A stretch of DNA of 64,000 nt, taken from Eublepharis macularius (taxonomy: Eukaryota > Chordata > Lepidosauria > Squamata > Eublepharidae). The position numbers and the translations under genes were made by a program. The stretch spans positions 38,445,001-38,509,000 of the forward strand of contig NC_072807.1 in the NCBI RefSeq assembly GCF_028583425.1, written 5' to 3'. Below, in pieces: positions 22,080 to 31,714 of this stretch; positions within the stretch are counted from its first letter, which is position 1; every line of letters begins with the position of its first letter. The notes beneath the pieces are model-generated. The model ran no database searches, was not told the DNA's origin, and saw only the letters and a program-made list of their open reading frames with translations.

Positions 22080-23413
22080 TTGCTTTCGGTCCCAAATTGT
22101 TGGGAGGAAGGCAGGCCCATACACATATTAAATAAATACATATTTCCACCCAGTGCATGATTGTTTTTAACATTGCTCTCAGAATTCGAAACTGAAAAAT
22201 TCTGCAGAAGAAAGAACCCTCTTCTTAAAAGTTTGGCTTCCAGGGAGGCCTGCGCAGACTCCGTTAAAACGAGAGCAATGGCTGGTCGCCAAGGGTTGGT
22301 TGGGCTGTCACCAGCTTTTTTAATGAATATCTGTAATTTAGTTCTTATTTTCCTACCTCTTTATTAAACACCTCCCAGCCCCGTCTCGCTCAATATTTGA
22401 ACCAGCGGTTTTAATGACCATCCCTTCATTAAACATTACAAGCTTTTTAAGACCTTGGCAGAGCGACACTCCTTTTCAATAAGTTAGTGCTCCTGCAAAG
22501 TCAACAGAGACTGCTAAACTAATCCCTCGTGTTCGCTAATTATGAGAGCTGGTTCCTGGGCAAGATGGGCTGAACTGCGGAGGAAGCCCTGGAATTTTCA
22601 CACTGCCCGGTCCCCCCCCCCCCCACCCCGGGCTCTCTCTCATGCCGTGATCTAGATGTCAGCGAAGGGTAAAGTGGTCTCAGTTCTGAGGGCAGCCCAG
22701 GTAGCTACAAGCAACCTCCGTTAATGTTTTATAGCAAAGGTGAAGTATAGCTCAACGCAAACGGGAGACATATATTACAATAAAAATGGGGTAGAGTTGT
22801 CTAGTGTTTTTAAAGGCAGCCATAAAAAATGAATAATGATGCAGTTTAAAGCTAAAAGACAGCTGCCACGCTCAGTGGCTATGATGGATGTCTAAACACC
22901 CAGCGTGGAGAGGACCTGCTCCCGGGAGACCACCATCCAAAAAATTAATTACTACGATTCAGCATCTTTAAATGTGCCACTTAATATACTGCCACCATAA
23001 TTAAATTTCCAGCCCTGTGACCTTGAGACCATTTCCTCAGATAATAAATGAGATCAAGGTTTAATCGATGTGGATAGACGGGGAAAACTGTCCAAGGAAA
23101 CGCAAAACCATCAGAGGAACGCTCAAGGTCAGGTAAGGAAAACTAAAGCAAGCCATGGGTTGGCACTAATGACAGTGCGCTGATTTTAAAAAAAAAATAG
23201 TGTTGGTTTTAATTTGCTCTGTTTGCCAAACAATAATTCCATTGTGATACTGGGTGATGGAAGCGGTTTGTTGCTGGATGCAGGGAAGAATGGAACAGAG
23301 AGACTATCTTTGGTGTCTCTAAGGAGGTACATCATCATGACCTATCTATCCGAAGAATATCTCAACGGCAATGTTCATATCCTGGAAATATTGTTGGTTT
23401 CTAATGTGCTGCC
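22080..23413. other. No gene; AT-rich stretches with homeodomain-like cores
   Basis: 22360-22560 and 22940-23070 are AT-rich, repeat-free and contain several TTAATTA / TAATTA-type cores. They may be regulatory. No coding region is seen. Confidence 0.35.
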
Positions 23414-23472
23414 TGACTCAAATCCTGCTGTTCTACTGCGGACCAACACGGCTACCTACCCGAATCTCTCTC

Positions 23473-23505
<33 letters not shown>

Positions 23506-23506
23506 G
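23414..23506 (+). repeat. Fold-back subtype B tail plus (TC)n microsatellite
   Basis: ACTCAAATCCTGCTGTTCTA ... CAACACGGCTACCTACC is the 3' end of subtype B, followed by an interrupted (TC)n run (23465-23506) and (ATCC)n. Confidence 0.85.
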
Positions 23507-24017
23507 TCCATCCATCCATCCAAAACTAGGCGAGTCCTGTTAGTAGGAGTGGGTTACTCTAGCACACAGCTGTAGGGACCCCCTCTCTGCACCCTTCTTA
23601 CCACTATAGCAAAACCTACACCCTTTGGAGGAAAAGCCCGCTGCGATGCTCTTCTTATCCCTCTGGTGACCTCTTCCACACTTCTCAGCCTCTCCAATAC
23701 CCTTGCTTCAACTCTAGGGAATTTGCACCAAGAAAGAAAAAGGAGTGGACACCGAGAGGTGGTTTATTTATTCATAATAATATCTATCCTTTGAACTGTT
23801 CAAAAGATTTCACGTCCATTATCTGAATAATACATACAATGCCGAGGGGAGGGAAGCCAATATTAGCAGCTTTCCCACAAGCAAAATTGCCTCTAATAAT
23901 TATGGCAGGGAGACTGTTGCAAGGTTCTCTGGGCAGTGGAACGTGTCGTGTTACGGGATCCCTGCTGATGAGAGCTGGGCCATCCTCTACCCTTGAGGCA
24001 GCATCAACAGTCTCTCT

Positions 24018-24235
24018 CAGGGCTTTTTTTCTGGGTAAAGAGGTGGTGGAACTCAGGGGTGTAGCATGGGTTGCCAGCTCCCGGGGCAACTCCTGGCAGG
24101 AGAGGATGCCCCTGGCACTACACACGTGCACACTTTGTGCACACGCACTCCCAGGACCGCATGATGACGTCACTTTCTGGTGCCGAGAGGTGCCGAAACT
24201 GCGTTCCACCATGTTCCGGCAGGAAAAAAGCCCTG
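24018..24235. mobile_element. hAT-type MITE (CAGGGCTTTTTTT family)
   Basis: Ends CAGGGCTTTTTTTCTGGG / GGAAAAAAGCCCTG, with internal GAGGTGGTGGAACTCAG and GCGTTCCACCATGTTCC. Sister copies lie at 40556-40759 and 52760-53133. The flanking duplication is not clear here. Confidence 0.85.
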
Positions 24236-24237
24236 GC

Positions 24238-24400
24238 TCTCTAGTCCAGCATCCTGTTCCAAGCAGTGGCCAACCAGGCGTCCCTGGAAGGCCCCCAAGC
24301 AGGGAGCAGAAGACAAAGCCTTGCCTTGTCATTGCCTCACCCCAGCAGCTAGTATTCATAAGGTTACTGCCTCTGAGCATGGAGGCTTCATTTAGTCATT
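24238..24400. mobile_element. LINE fragment (CR1/L3-like)
   Basis: CTAGTCCAGCATCCTGTTCC, AGTGGCCAACCAGGCG, AGCAGCTAGTATTCATAAGG and TGCCTCTGAGCATGGAGGC match in order a widespread reptilian LINE segment known to me. It is part of the same repeat as 2190-2345. Confidence 0.65.
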
Positions 24401-25907
24401 TAGAGAGCAACAAATGTCAGCGAAAGGTCACCCAATGAGCGAAGTGGGAAGGAATTGTTCCCGGGTCCCCCCCAGTCTGACACTTTGACCTTATACTGCC
24501 CCAGTGTTCAGTAAGTCAGCAAATAACTTCTCCTCTTTTCCATCTGAGAGAAATTCTGCTTTCGTAGCTCAAGGCTTGTTCTGAGGCTACATTTCCGTGG
24601 GCACATCTTAACAGCACTAGTAGACAGGAGGGGTAGAAACCTCAGAAGGACGCAGGAGTCGTCACGCTGAATGGGACCCCAGCAGACGTTTCTCGCCCAG
24701 CTCATGCTTAGAAGCAAAATTAAACATACAAGTCCAGCCGTAAATGAATGGAACAAGAGATAAAACAAATGGGGTGGAAATTAGACCTGTTAAAAGGCAG
24801 GGACTCCATTTAACCATTGTTTAACATACGGAATTGCCCAAGTTACTGTAAATCCACTCAGTGGCAAAAGGAATCTATTGCAAATGTAAATCTGAGGCAA
24901 CTGTAAATTGTCAGGACTGTCATGCCAATGAAAATCTTGCAGCCCCTTCATTCCCTTCAAGCACAGAAGGGCTTGCAAAATGCAGAATGGAGAGACGTGG
25001 GTGGCACGCTACCGAGCAGCATCGGTCAATTACTCCACTGCTTTTGAAATGTTTTTAAGACAAATGGTTTTCAGGCTGTGTGTACATGTGTGTCATCAAG
25101 TGGCAACCAATTTATGGTGACCCCCAAAGAAGGCCTTTGCTCAGAATGACAGACACATCTAACTGTTTCCTAGAGGTAAGCAGGTTCCATAGGATTTCTG
25201 TAGAGCTTCCCAAACCTGCACAACCTGTTTGAACAGGGTGGGCCAAAAGCAACTGCAGGAAGTTACACCAATGCCACCAACCCGCTAAGGTCACCTCTCT
25301 TTGCAACGATTGTCTCCAGCCTTCACTCTTGCTAGTTACATTTGGGCAGCCTGCCATTGTCTCTCCTTGATTGGTCATACAAAATTGCTGTCAGTTTGTA
25401 TATTTGGCTATTTGTGCAGCTATCTTTATGAAACTATTCTGGAACTAGGGCTCTCCAGTATCTCCAGCTATGGAACCGCACATCTCCATTACGCATAAAA
25501 CATATATAAATTATGTATCAAAAGGTACCTGGTGTTTCCATCCACACACAAAAATGGAGTTCAAAGAAATCCACACCATCTTGTTGAAAGGATACGGAAT
25601 GGAATCCTTGGCACAGCAAAATGGTTGAGCTCTCGGTGTACACTCTTTGTGCCAAGCCAAGGGCAGTACTTCTTGATCTGGCTTCCTAGGGACATTTCCT
25701 TTTTTGTTGTTTTTTGAAGTCAAGTTTCCAGCCCTTATGATAGATGGGGGGATTCAAAAATATGAGCTGTACCTACTAAACGCACTCAGCACCACTTCTA
25801 GTTCAGCAAGACGCTCAAGGGCCCAAAGAACTCCTACACAATTCTTTCCTGTTCCAATCCACAATTCTAGAAAAGTTTTCACATGGAAAATCTGAAAGAG
25901 AGAACTA
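24401..25907. other. No gene recognised left of the LTR element
   Basis: A SINE 3'-end trace (TGTCATCAAGTGGCAACCAA..TATGGTGACCCC, 25091-25124, minus orientation) is the only repeat I can name. No coding region is seen. Confidence 0.4.
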
Positions 25908-26324
25908 TGTCAGGTCCAGTGTATATCTAAACTGTACTGACTCCATTTTCTAATGCTTCTAGTGTTTAAGTGCTTTCTTCCCAGGTGCACCAGTTCCCAG
26001 GCAGCATTCCCACCGGAGGCGACTGTTTTGTCTAACACCGTTCCACCAAGCATTGGCCTTGAAGGAGAGCAGCTTCCCAGGACTGAGAGATGTTGTTTTG
26101 AGAACTGTGGGGGGAGGCAAATCCAGATGGGTATTGTTACTTTGTACCTCATGCTTTGCCCTTCATTGGTAACAATGACTGTGTACCATCCTGAGTCTCC
26201 TATTCAGGACAGTGGACTATAATGGACCTTTTCTGCAGTAAAGTTTCCTTGTTCAATCAATGGACTCCTGTTTGCTTTTGAAAGGGAACCTGTAGGAAGA
26301 GCCTTATCTAGCCACAAGCTGACA
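25908..26324 (+). repeat. 5' LTR (417 bp)
   Basis: Begins TGTCAG and ends CTGACA, a perfect 6-bp terminal inverted repeat. It reads identical to the 3' LTR at 31715-32131. The predicted transcript start is near 26166, judged from the self-priming match. No TATA box is found ~30 bp upstream of that point. AGTAAA at 26237-26242 is a possible weak polyadenylation signal for the 3' copy. Short frames inside it are chance and occur identically in both LTRs. Confidence 0.97.
26166..26175 (+). promoter_or_regulatory. Predicted RNA 5' end / self-primer sequence
   Basis: TTGGTAACAA inside the LTR is the exact reverse complement of the primer-binding site at 26327-26336. In Tf1-type elements the first bases of the RNA pair with the PBS and are cleaved to give the primer. 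This match therefore predicts that R starts at or just before 26166. Confidence 0.7.
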
Positions 26325-26326
26325 TT

Positions 26327-26336
26327 TTGTTACCAA
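26327..26336 (+). promoter_or_regulatory. Primer-binding site (self-primed type)
   Basis: TTGTTACCAA lies two bases after the LTR end. There is no TGG-type start complementary to a tRNA 3' CCA directly after the LTR, while a 10-base complement exists within R. This favours self-priming over tRNA priming. Confidence 0.7.
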
Positions 26337-26337
26337 A

Positions 26338-28257
26338 ATGGGGGCAGGGGGCAGTTACCAAATGGGGGCAGGGGAGAGAATCTCACCTGAAGAAATGGCG
26401 GTACAAATCGCCACCCTCCAAAGTGTCATGTCCTATCCAGTGGAGGACGCCCCGCAGCAGCCGCTGCCTTCGGGAGAGGAGGAATACTATCCTGGAGAAC
26501 CGGGAGAGTCGCCCGCGGAACTCCCTAGAAAAGACGAAACCCCGCCACACGGGGATACTCCAGCTGAGGTACCTGGAGAGACTCCGACGGAAACCCCTAA
26601 ATTGGACGGGGATCCATCTCCCAAGGAGACTCCAGCAGAGGAGCCTAGAGAGGAGGAAGAAGGGCCAACCCGTCCAACCGAAACGACGGTGATACCCCCT
26701 CCCGCTTCTCCAACGACAGTTCGGCCGGATCAGACGGAAGAGCCTCCGGCCCCTTCTGAGGAGGAATTACCGCAACGACCACTAGAAGTGGTTCCCATTC
26801 AACAAACCCCGAGCGCCCCGACGCCACAAGACCAGCCTTTGCGTCCCAGAGACACGACGCCGAGAGGGGCAAGCCCACGCGGCCCACCACCCATCAGGCC
26901 TTCGCCGCTGCGGCCCCTTCCGCTTCGACCGCAACTAACTCCTTCGCAGCCACCGATACGTTTGCCACTTGAGCAGCCCGTAATACCACCTCCGAACCAA
27001 CCGGTGGGGCCTACACCACTACGACCCCACCAACCCGTCCCTCAGCGGCCGGTCATTACTCAGCCGCACCGGCCACCTCCACCTCAACCGCTACTGCCAG
27101 CACCTCCTGTGTTGCCACCACCAGCCCAACCGAGATTGCAGCCGCCTGTCCGACCACGACTGCAGCCACCGGCCCAGCCGAGAGCACCACCGCCAGCCCA
27201 GCCAAGGCCGCCACCCCCGGCTCAACCGGTGATGCCGCCGCCAGCGCAACCAGCACCGCTACCACAACCGGGTCCCCCCATACCTCAAGTGCCATTGATG
27301 CTTCCGATGGACTTCTACCCAGCACCGGCGCCGAGGCAAGACCTCCCGATGGGTTGGGTGAAACTGGAAGCTACTTTTGATGGGGATCCCTCCAAACTGG
27401 GATTTTTCTTAGTGCAAGTCGTGCAATTCTTCAACCGGTGGGGACACCTCTTCGGCAGCGAGGCCAGTCAAATTGAACATCTCGGCTCCCGCTTACAAGG
27501 CAAAGCAGCGGACTGGTATGTAGGACTATACAATATCAGGGCCCCGGAACTTAATACTCTCCAGGGGTTGGTGGATGCTATTCGAGCGCAATATGAAGAC
27601 CCCTTAGAGGAAACCAGGGCCCGAACAGAATTGCAAGCCATTAAACAGGGCAGCATGTCGGCGAGAGACTATATCACGAAATTCCGACAATTGGCCGCCA
27701 AATGCCCTAGGTGTGAGGAGTCCACCAAAATTATTCTGTTCAAGCAAGGGCTAAACCCGAGACTTTTGGACAGAGCCCTCATGCAGGACAATCCCCCTAC
27801 GTTGTTAGGTTGGATCCAACTTGCATGCGAAGTTGAGAATCGCATTTTGGAAGTCCGTTTGGTTGAACAACAACAACAAATGGGACAAAGAAGACCCTTG
27901 ACTTTACAGAAGGGAGGACGGGGAGCTGGGTACGCCACCCGTGGAGCGAGAGATGCTAGATGGCAACAAGGGCTGTGTTTGCAATGCGGACAAGCCGGTC
28001 ACTTTGCAGCACAATGCCCCTACCGGCCTGTGCAAAGACCTCCGCTTCAACTACGGCGCCCAACCCTTGCTCCATTTCCTACTCTCCAACGCCCGATTCC
28101 CGCGCCACGTGCGAACAGAGGCCGCGGCGCTTCCCAAAGGCCCGCCTCAGAGAGAGGACTGGAAGCGGAAGAAGTTATGGAATACGACCCCGCTTCCCCA
28201 AACGCAGAAGTCAATCCAGAAAGCCCCCAGTCGGGAAACGAGATGGATCTGTCGTAA
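26338..28257 (+). CDS. gag: Gag polyprotein (capsid and CCHC nucleocapsid)
   Basis: This 639-residue frame encodes the structural protein that would assemble the cytoplasmic particle and package the RNA. Residues 1-~330 are acidic, then extremely proline-rich, with PPAQPR-type repeats at about 243-320. Residues ~338-540 form a retrotransposon-type capsid domain (motifs FDGDPSKLGFFL, LQGKAADWY, MSARDYITKFRQLA). A single CCHC zinc knuckle follows at C547, C550, H555 and C560. The start was chosen at 26338: it lies 13 bp after the LTR, has A at -3 and G at +4, and is the first ATG after the LTR. M9 at 26362 is a second candidate in a repeated context. The stop at 28255-28257 lies inside the frameshift stem. 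Frame and domains are intact; residues 1-330 are longer and more proline-rich than I would expect. Confidence 0.95.
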   Translation: MGAGGSYQMGAGERISPEEMAVQIATLQSVMSYPVEDAPQQPLPSGEEEYYPGEPGESPAELPRKDETPPHGDTPAEVPGETPTETPKLDGDPSPKETPAEEPREEEEGPTRPTETTVIPPPASPTTVRPDQTEEPPAPSEEELPQRPLEVVPIQQTPSAPTPQDQPLRPRDTTPRGASPRGPPPIRPSPLRPLPLRPQLTPSQPPIRLPLEQPVIPPPNQPVGPTPLRPHQPVPQRPVITQPHRPPPPQPLLPAPPVLPPPAQPRLQPPVRPRLQPPAQPRAPPPAQPRPPPPAQPVMPPPAQPAPLPQPGPPIPQVPLMLPMDFYPAPAPRQDLPMGWVKLEATFDGDPSKLGFFLVQVVQFFNRWGHLFGSEASQIEHLGSRLQGKAADWYVGLYNIRAPELNTLQGLVDAIRAQYEDPLEETRARTELQAIKQGSMSARDYITKFRQLAAKCPRCEESTKIILFKQGLNPRLLDRALMQDNPPTLLGWIQLACEVENRILEVRLVEQQQQMGQRRPLTLQKGGRGAGYATRGARDARWQQGLCLQCGQAGHFAAQCPYRPVQRPPLQLRRPTLAPFPTLQRPIPAPRANRGRGASQRPASERGLEAEEVMEYDPASPNAEVNPESPQSGNEMDLS

Positions 28258-28283
28258 AAGGGCCCAAACGACAGATCCGCCCC
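28233..28283 (+). promoter_or_regulatory. -1 ribosomal frameshift signal between gag and pol
   Basis: The slippery heptamer G GGA AAC (28233-28239) sits in the correct gag phase. A 5-nt spacer follows, then a perfect 11-bp stem (GGATCTGTCGT at 28245-28255 with ACGACAGATCC at 28268-28278) around a 12-nt loop. GGGC in the loop (28260-28263) can pair with GCCC right after the stem (28279-28282), giving an H-type pseudoknot. Slippage moves ribosomes into the pol frame 16 nt before the gag stop. The same heptamer is known from PEG10, a mammalian gene derived from a sushi-class element. Confidence 0.93.
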
Positions 28284-31200
28284 AAGCCCGTCCCTGCACG
28301 GAACCGGCCGCCTGGGTCCATCTTATTCATGCCAGTAACTCTAATCAACCCAGAGAGAAAAATGCACATCCGAGTGCAAGCCCTTATCGACTCGGGCTGT
28401 TCGAGAGACATCATCGCCCCAGCTCTAGTCAATGGACTAGTTTTACCCACTCGGGAATTACAAAATCCAGTAATCTTTGAACAAATGGATGGCACCAATA
28501 TGAACCCTGTTACCACTGAGACCATCCCAGTGATCACAGGCATGGGACAACATTGGGAAAAGAGGTCTTTTGTCATCAGCTCCACTGCCAAATACCCGTT
28601 AATTCTAGGCAGCAAGTGGCTATGTGATCACAATCCCTACATAGACTGGGCACAAGGATGTATCACCTTCAGTCATGCCAACTGTAAAAATCACCGTTGG
28701 AACCAAAACTGGGGCAATGATCCAACCCATACTGAAAAGGCCCTTCTTACTCAAGAAGAAATCAGCCAAATACCCGAACCGTATTGGCCTTTTCTAAACG
28801 CTTTTTCCGAGGAGGAAGCTGATACTCTACCCCCGCACCGACGAACGGACTGTGCGGTGGAAATTTTACCCGGAGCCTCACTGCCCAAAGGACGACTCTA
28901 TCCCATGAGTCTCCATGAACGAGAAGAGCTCCGGAAATTCATCGACACCAACCTCCAACGAGGGTTCATCCGCCCAGCCAACAGCCCCCACGCCGCTCCG
29001 GTTCTCTTCGTGAAAAAGAAGGATGGGGGACTACGACTGTGCACGGACTTTCGAGGACTTAATGCAGTGTCCACCAACAACGCCTATCCGATACCACTCA
29101 TCCGAGACCTGCTCAACGTCGTGGCCCAAGGTAAGATCTTTACAAAATTAGACTTAAAAGATGCTTACTTCCACGTCCGTATCAAGGCAGGGGATGAGTG
29201 GAAAACCGCATTTAATACGCCCCTCGGACAATATGAATACCTAGTTATGCCTTTTGGATTGACGGGGGCCCCGTCTGTATTTATGTCCATGATAAACGAA
29301 GTTCTGCACGAATTTCTGTACAAAGGGGTGGTGGTGTACCTTGATGATGTCTTAATTTATTCAGACACAGAGGAAGAACATATTCAAATGGTACAAAAGG
29401 TCCTGGCCACCTTGATGAATAATAAACTGCCCATCAAGTTGTCCAAATGTGAATTCCATAAAACCGAACTCACTTACCTTGGGTATTGCATCTCCCAAGA
29501 GGGTTTAAAAATGGATCCGACCAAAATACAAGCGATTCAAGAATGGCAAACACCCACCACCCGTAAAGAACTACAATCCTTCCTGGGTTTTGCCAACTTC
29601 TATAGAGACTTTATAGCAAATTTCGCCCAAATCACGCTCCCCTTAACAGAATTATTGAAAACAAAGGATAAAGGGGACCAAGCGAAAAAACCCTCCTCCA
29701 AACTACAATGGACCTCCGATTGCCAAACTGCTTTCGAATGCCTGAAAAGGCAATTTGTAACGGAACCCATCCTCTCCCACCCCAATGAACAGTCCCCTTT
29801 CGTAGTGCAAGTCGACGCCAGCGATACGGCAATAGGGGGAGTTTTACTGCAGAAGGGGGAGGATGGAAAGTTGCGGCCTTGTGCGTTCTTGTCTAGAAAA
29901 TTTTCGGAGGCGGAAAGGAATTGGAATGTGTGGGAGAAGGAGGCTTTTGCAGTAAAAGCAGCCCTTACTAATTGGAGACATTGGCTGGAGGGGGCGCGAT
30001 ACCCCTTCGAGGTTTGGACAGATCATAAAAATCTAGAGGCCCTCCGAAGCCCACGCAGACTGAATGCCAAGCAATTGCGATGGGCGGAATTCTTTTCCAA
30101 ATTCAACTTCACTCTAAATTATCTCCCGGGCAAGACTAACTTTTTGGCGGACGCCCTATCGCGCATGCCCCAACACAGGAGCAAACGGGAGGAGACTGTC
30201 GACACGGTCTTCTCGCCTACGCAACTTGGGGGCGTGGTGACTACTCGCAGTCGAGCCAAACAGCCCCTCCCGGCCAACCAGGAGTGGAAATCGAAACTTA
30301 AAACTGAGGTGGAAAAGGAGGGGGATAAGGCTCCGCGAAACAAACTGGTCCAATCCCCACAGGGGGATTGGCTAGCTGGGAGCAAGTTTTATGTCCCAGA
30401 CAGCCTCCGGCTGGAGGTTTTGCAGCGCTGTCATGATGCTCCCACTGCTGGTCATTATGGGTATCTGAAAACCTTACATCTAATCCAAAGGCAGTTCTGG
30501 TGGCCGGGCATGCGCAAAGACATTTCCCAATATGTTAGTTCCTGCCCCATTTGCCTCAGCGCCAAAACCAGAAAAGGAAAACCTCCGGGTCTCCTGCAAC
30601 CATTGGAAACACCCAACAGACCTTGGGAAATAATATCTATGGACTTTATCACTGATCTACCTATTTCAAAAGGACATAATTGCATTTTAGTCGTGGTAGA
30701 TCTGTTCTCCAAACAAGCTCATTTTATTCCCTGTACTGCTATACCCACCGCTCGAAAACTAGCAGATTTATTTTTAAAACACATTGTAAAGTTACATTCT
30801 TTTCCGTCCAAGGTGATTTCGGATCGCGGCGGACAGTTCGTTGCCAACTTCTGGCGGGAGCTTTTGAGAATGTTGAATATTGAACAAGGCATCAGCTCAA
30901 GCCACCACCCACAAACCGACGGACAATCCGAAAAAACAAACCAAATACTAGAACAGTTTCTTCGTTGCTACATCAATTTCCAACAAGATAATTGGGTAGA
31001 CCTTCTCCCTCTGGCCGAATTCTCATATAACAACAGTGTACACGCTTCAACTGGAGAGGCCCCTTTCAAAATTGTCTATGGAGCTCACTTCAATCCCTTC
31101 CCGTTGGACGCCCCCCCTCTCCATTCCTCTAATTTGCCAGATGTATCTTCGTGGTGGGGGGAGGCGGCGCAACAATGGACTCTTATTAAGAAACATCTTG

Positions 31201-31703
31201 AAAAAGCCAAACTGGATTACAAAAAATACGCAGATCGCCATCGTGTGGCCGAATGGGATCTACAACCTGGAGATCATGTGTATATTTCCACAAAAAACCT
31301 GAAACTAGCTCAGACAAGCCGCAAACTCGCTCTGAAATTCCTAGGACCTTTCCCTGTGCGCAAAATAATAAATAAAGTGACTGTTGCTGTAACTTTGCCC
31401 AAGAACTTACGCCACGTACACGATACGTTCCATGTCAGTCTTTTAAAAAGAGCTCCCACCGATGACAAGTGGCACATCAAAGCTCCACCCATTCCAACTT
31501 TGATTGACGACCAAATACACTATGAGGTGCAGCAAATTTTGGACTCTAAACTCAAACGGAATCAGCTTTTTTACCTCATTAGATGGAAGGACTTTGATTC
31601 TGGGTACGATGAGTGGGTGAACTCTGTACATGTTCATGCTCCTAGATTAACCAAAGCTTTTCATACTCGCTACCCATATAAACCAGGGGGGGATCTATAT
31701 TAA
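28239..31703 (+). CDS. pol: Pol polyprotein (PR-RT-RNase H-IN-chromodomain)
   Basis: Expressed as a -1 frameshift extension of gag. The frame is open from before 27960 (first ATG there, probably unused), and residue numbers below count from that ATG. Protease: DSG at 144-146. Reverse transcriptase: RLCTDFRGLN, VMPFGLTGAPSVF and catalytic YLDD at 460-463. RNase H: first acid D619 (VQVDASD), then WTDHKNLEAL. Integrase: H2C2 zinc finger (HDAPTAGHYG ... CPICL), then D895, D955 and E991, an exact D,D35E. The C-terminus carries a GPF/Y-like stretch (LKFLGPFPV) and a chromodomain from ~1188 (YEVQQIL ... FYLIRWKDFDSGYDEW). No stop, frameshift or lost catalytic residue is visible. The chromodomain is expected to steer integration to marked chromatin. 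There is no dUTPase or envelope. Confidence 0.96.
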   Translation, partial: RDGSVVKGPKRQIRPKPVPARNRPPGSILFMPVTLINPERKMHIRVQALIDSGCSRDIIAPALVNGLVLPTRELQNPVIFEQMDGTNMNPVTTETIPVITGMGQHWEKRSFVISSTAKYPLILGSKWLCDHNPYIDWAQGCITFSHANCKNHRWNQNWGNDPTHTEKALLTQEEISQIPEPYWPFLNAFSEEEADTLPPHRRTDCAVEILPGASLPKGRLYPMSLHEREELRKFIDTNLQRGFIRPANSPHAAPVLFVKKKDGGLRLCTDFRGLNAVSTNNAYPIPLIRDLLNVVAQGKIFTKLDLKDAYFHVRIKAGDEWKTAFNTPLGQYEYLVMPFGLTGAPSVFMSMINEVLHEFLYKGVVVYLDDVLIYSDTEEEHIQMVQKVLATLMNNKLPIKLSKCEFHKTELTYLGYCISQEGLKMDPTKIQAIQEWQTPTTRKELQSFLGFANFYRDFIANFAQITLPLTELLKTKDKGDQAKKPSSKLQWTSDCQTAFECLKRQFVTEPILSHPNEQSPFVVQVDASDTAIGGVLLQKGEDGKLRPCAFLSRKFSEAERNWNVWEKEAFAVKAALTNWRHWLEGARYPFEVWTDHKNLEALRSPRRLNAKQLRWAEFFSKFNFTLNYLPGKTNFLADALSRMPQHRSKREETVDTVFSPTQLGGVVTTRSRAKQPLPANQEWKSKLKTEVEKEGDKAPRNKLVQSPQGDWLAGSKFYVPDSLRLEVLQRCHDAPTAGHYGYLKTLHLIQRQFWWPGMRKDISQYVSSCPICLSAKTRKGKPPGLLQPLETPNRPWEIISMDFITDLPISKGHNCILVVVDLFSKQAHFIPCTAIPTARKLADLFLKHIVKLHSFPSKVISDRGGQFVANFWRELLRMLNIEQGISSSHHPQTDGQSEKTNQILEQFLRCYINFQQDNWVDLLPLAEFSYNNSVHASTGEAPFKIVYGAHFNPFPLDAPPLHSSNLPDVSSWWGEAAQQWTLIKKHLEKAKLDYKKYADRHRVAEWDLQPGDHVYISTKNLKLAQTSRKLALKFLGPFPVRKIINKVTVAVTLPKNLRHVHDTFHVSLLKRAPTDDKWHIKAPPIPTLIDDQIHYEVQQILDSKLKRNQLFYLIRWKDFDSGYDEWVNSVHVHAPRLTKAFHTRYPYKPGGDLY

Positions 31704-31714
31704 GGGGGGCAGAA
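31702..31714 (+). promoter_or_regulatory. Polypurine tract
   Basis: AAGGGGGGCAGAA directly abuts the 3' LTR and overlaps the pol stop codon. It is purine except for one C and is the expected plus-strand DNA primer. Confidence 0.85.

Noticed and set aside
23784..24438. Overlapping ~199-codon frames on both strands
   Set aside because: They run through a hAT MITE and a LINE fragment (24018-24400), so the open frames are a by-product of repeat sequence.
25910..26222. 80- and 89-codon frames inside the LTRs
   Set aside because: They occur identically in both LTRs, overlap on opposite strands and have no protein features. They follow from the duplicated LTR.
27960..28238. Independent ATG start for pol at 27960
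   Set aside because: It lies deep inside gag in another frame. The frameshift signal at 28233 explains pol expression, so the upstream part of the frame is an out-of-frame shadow.
26338..31703. Domesticated host gene of the PEG10/RTL type
   Set aside because: Identical LTRs, PBS, purine tract and intact integrase show an autonomous element rather than an exapted gene.
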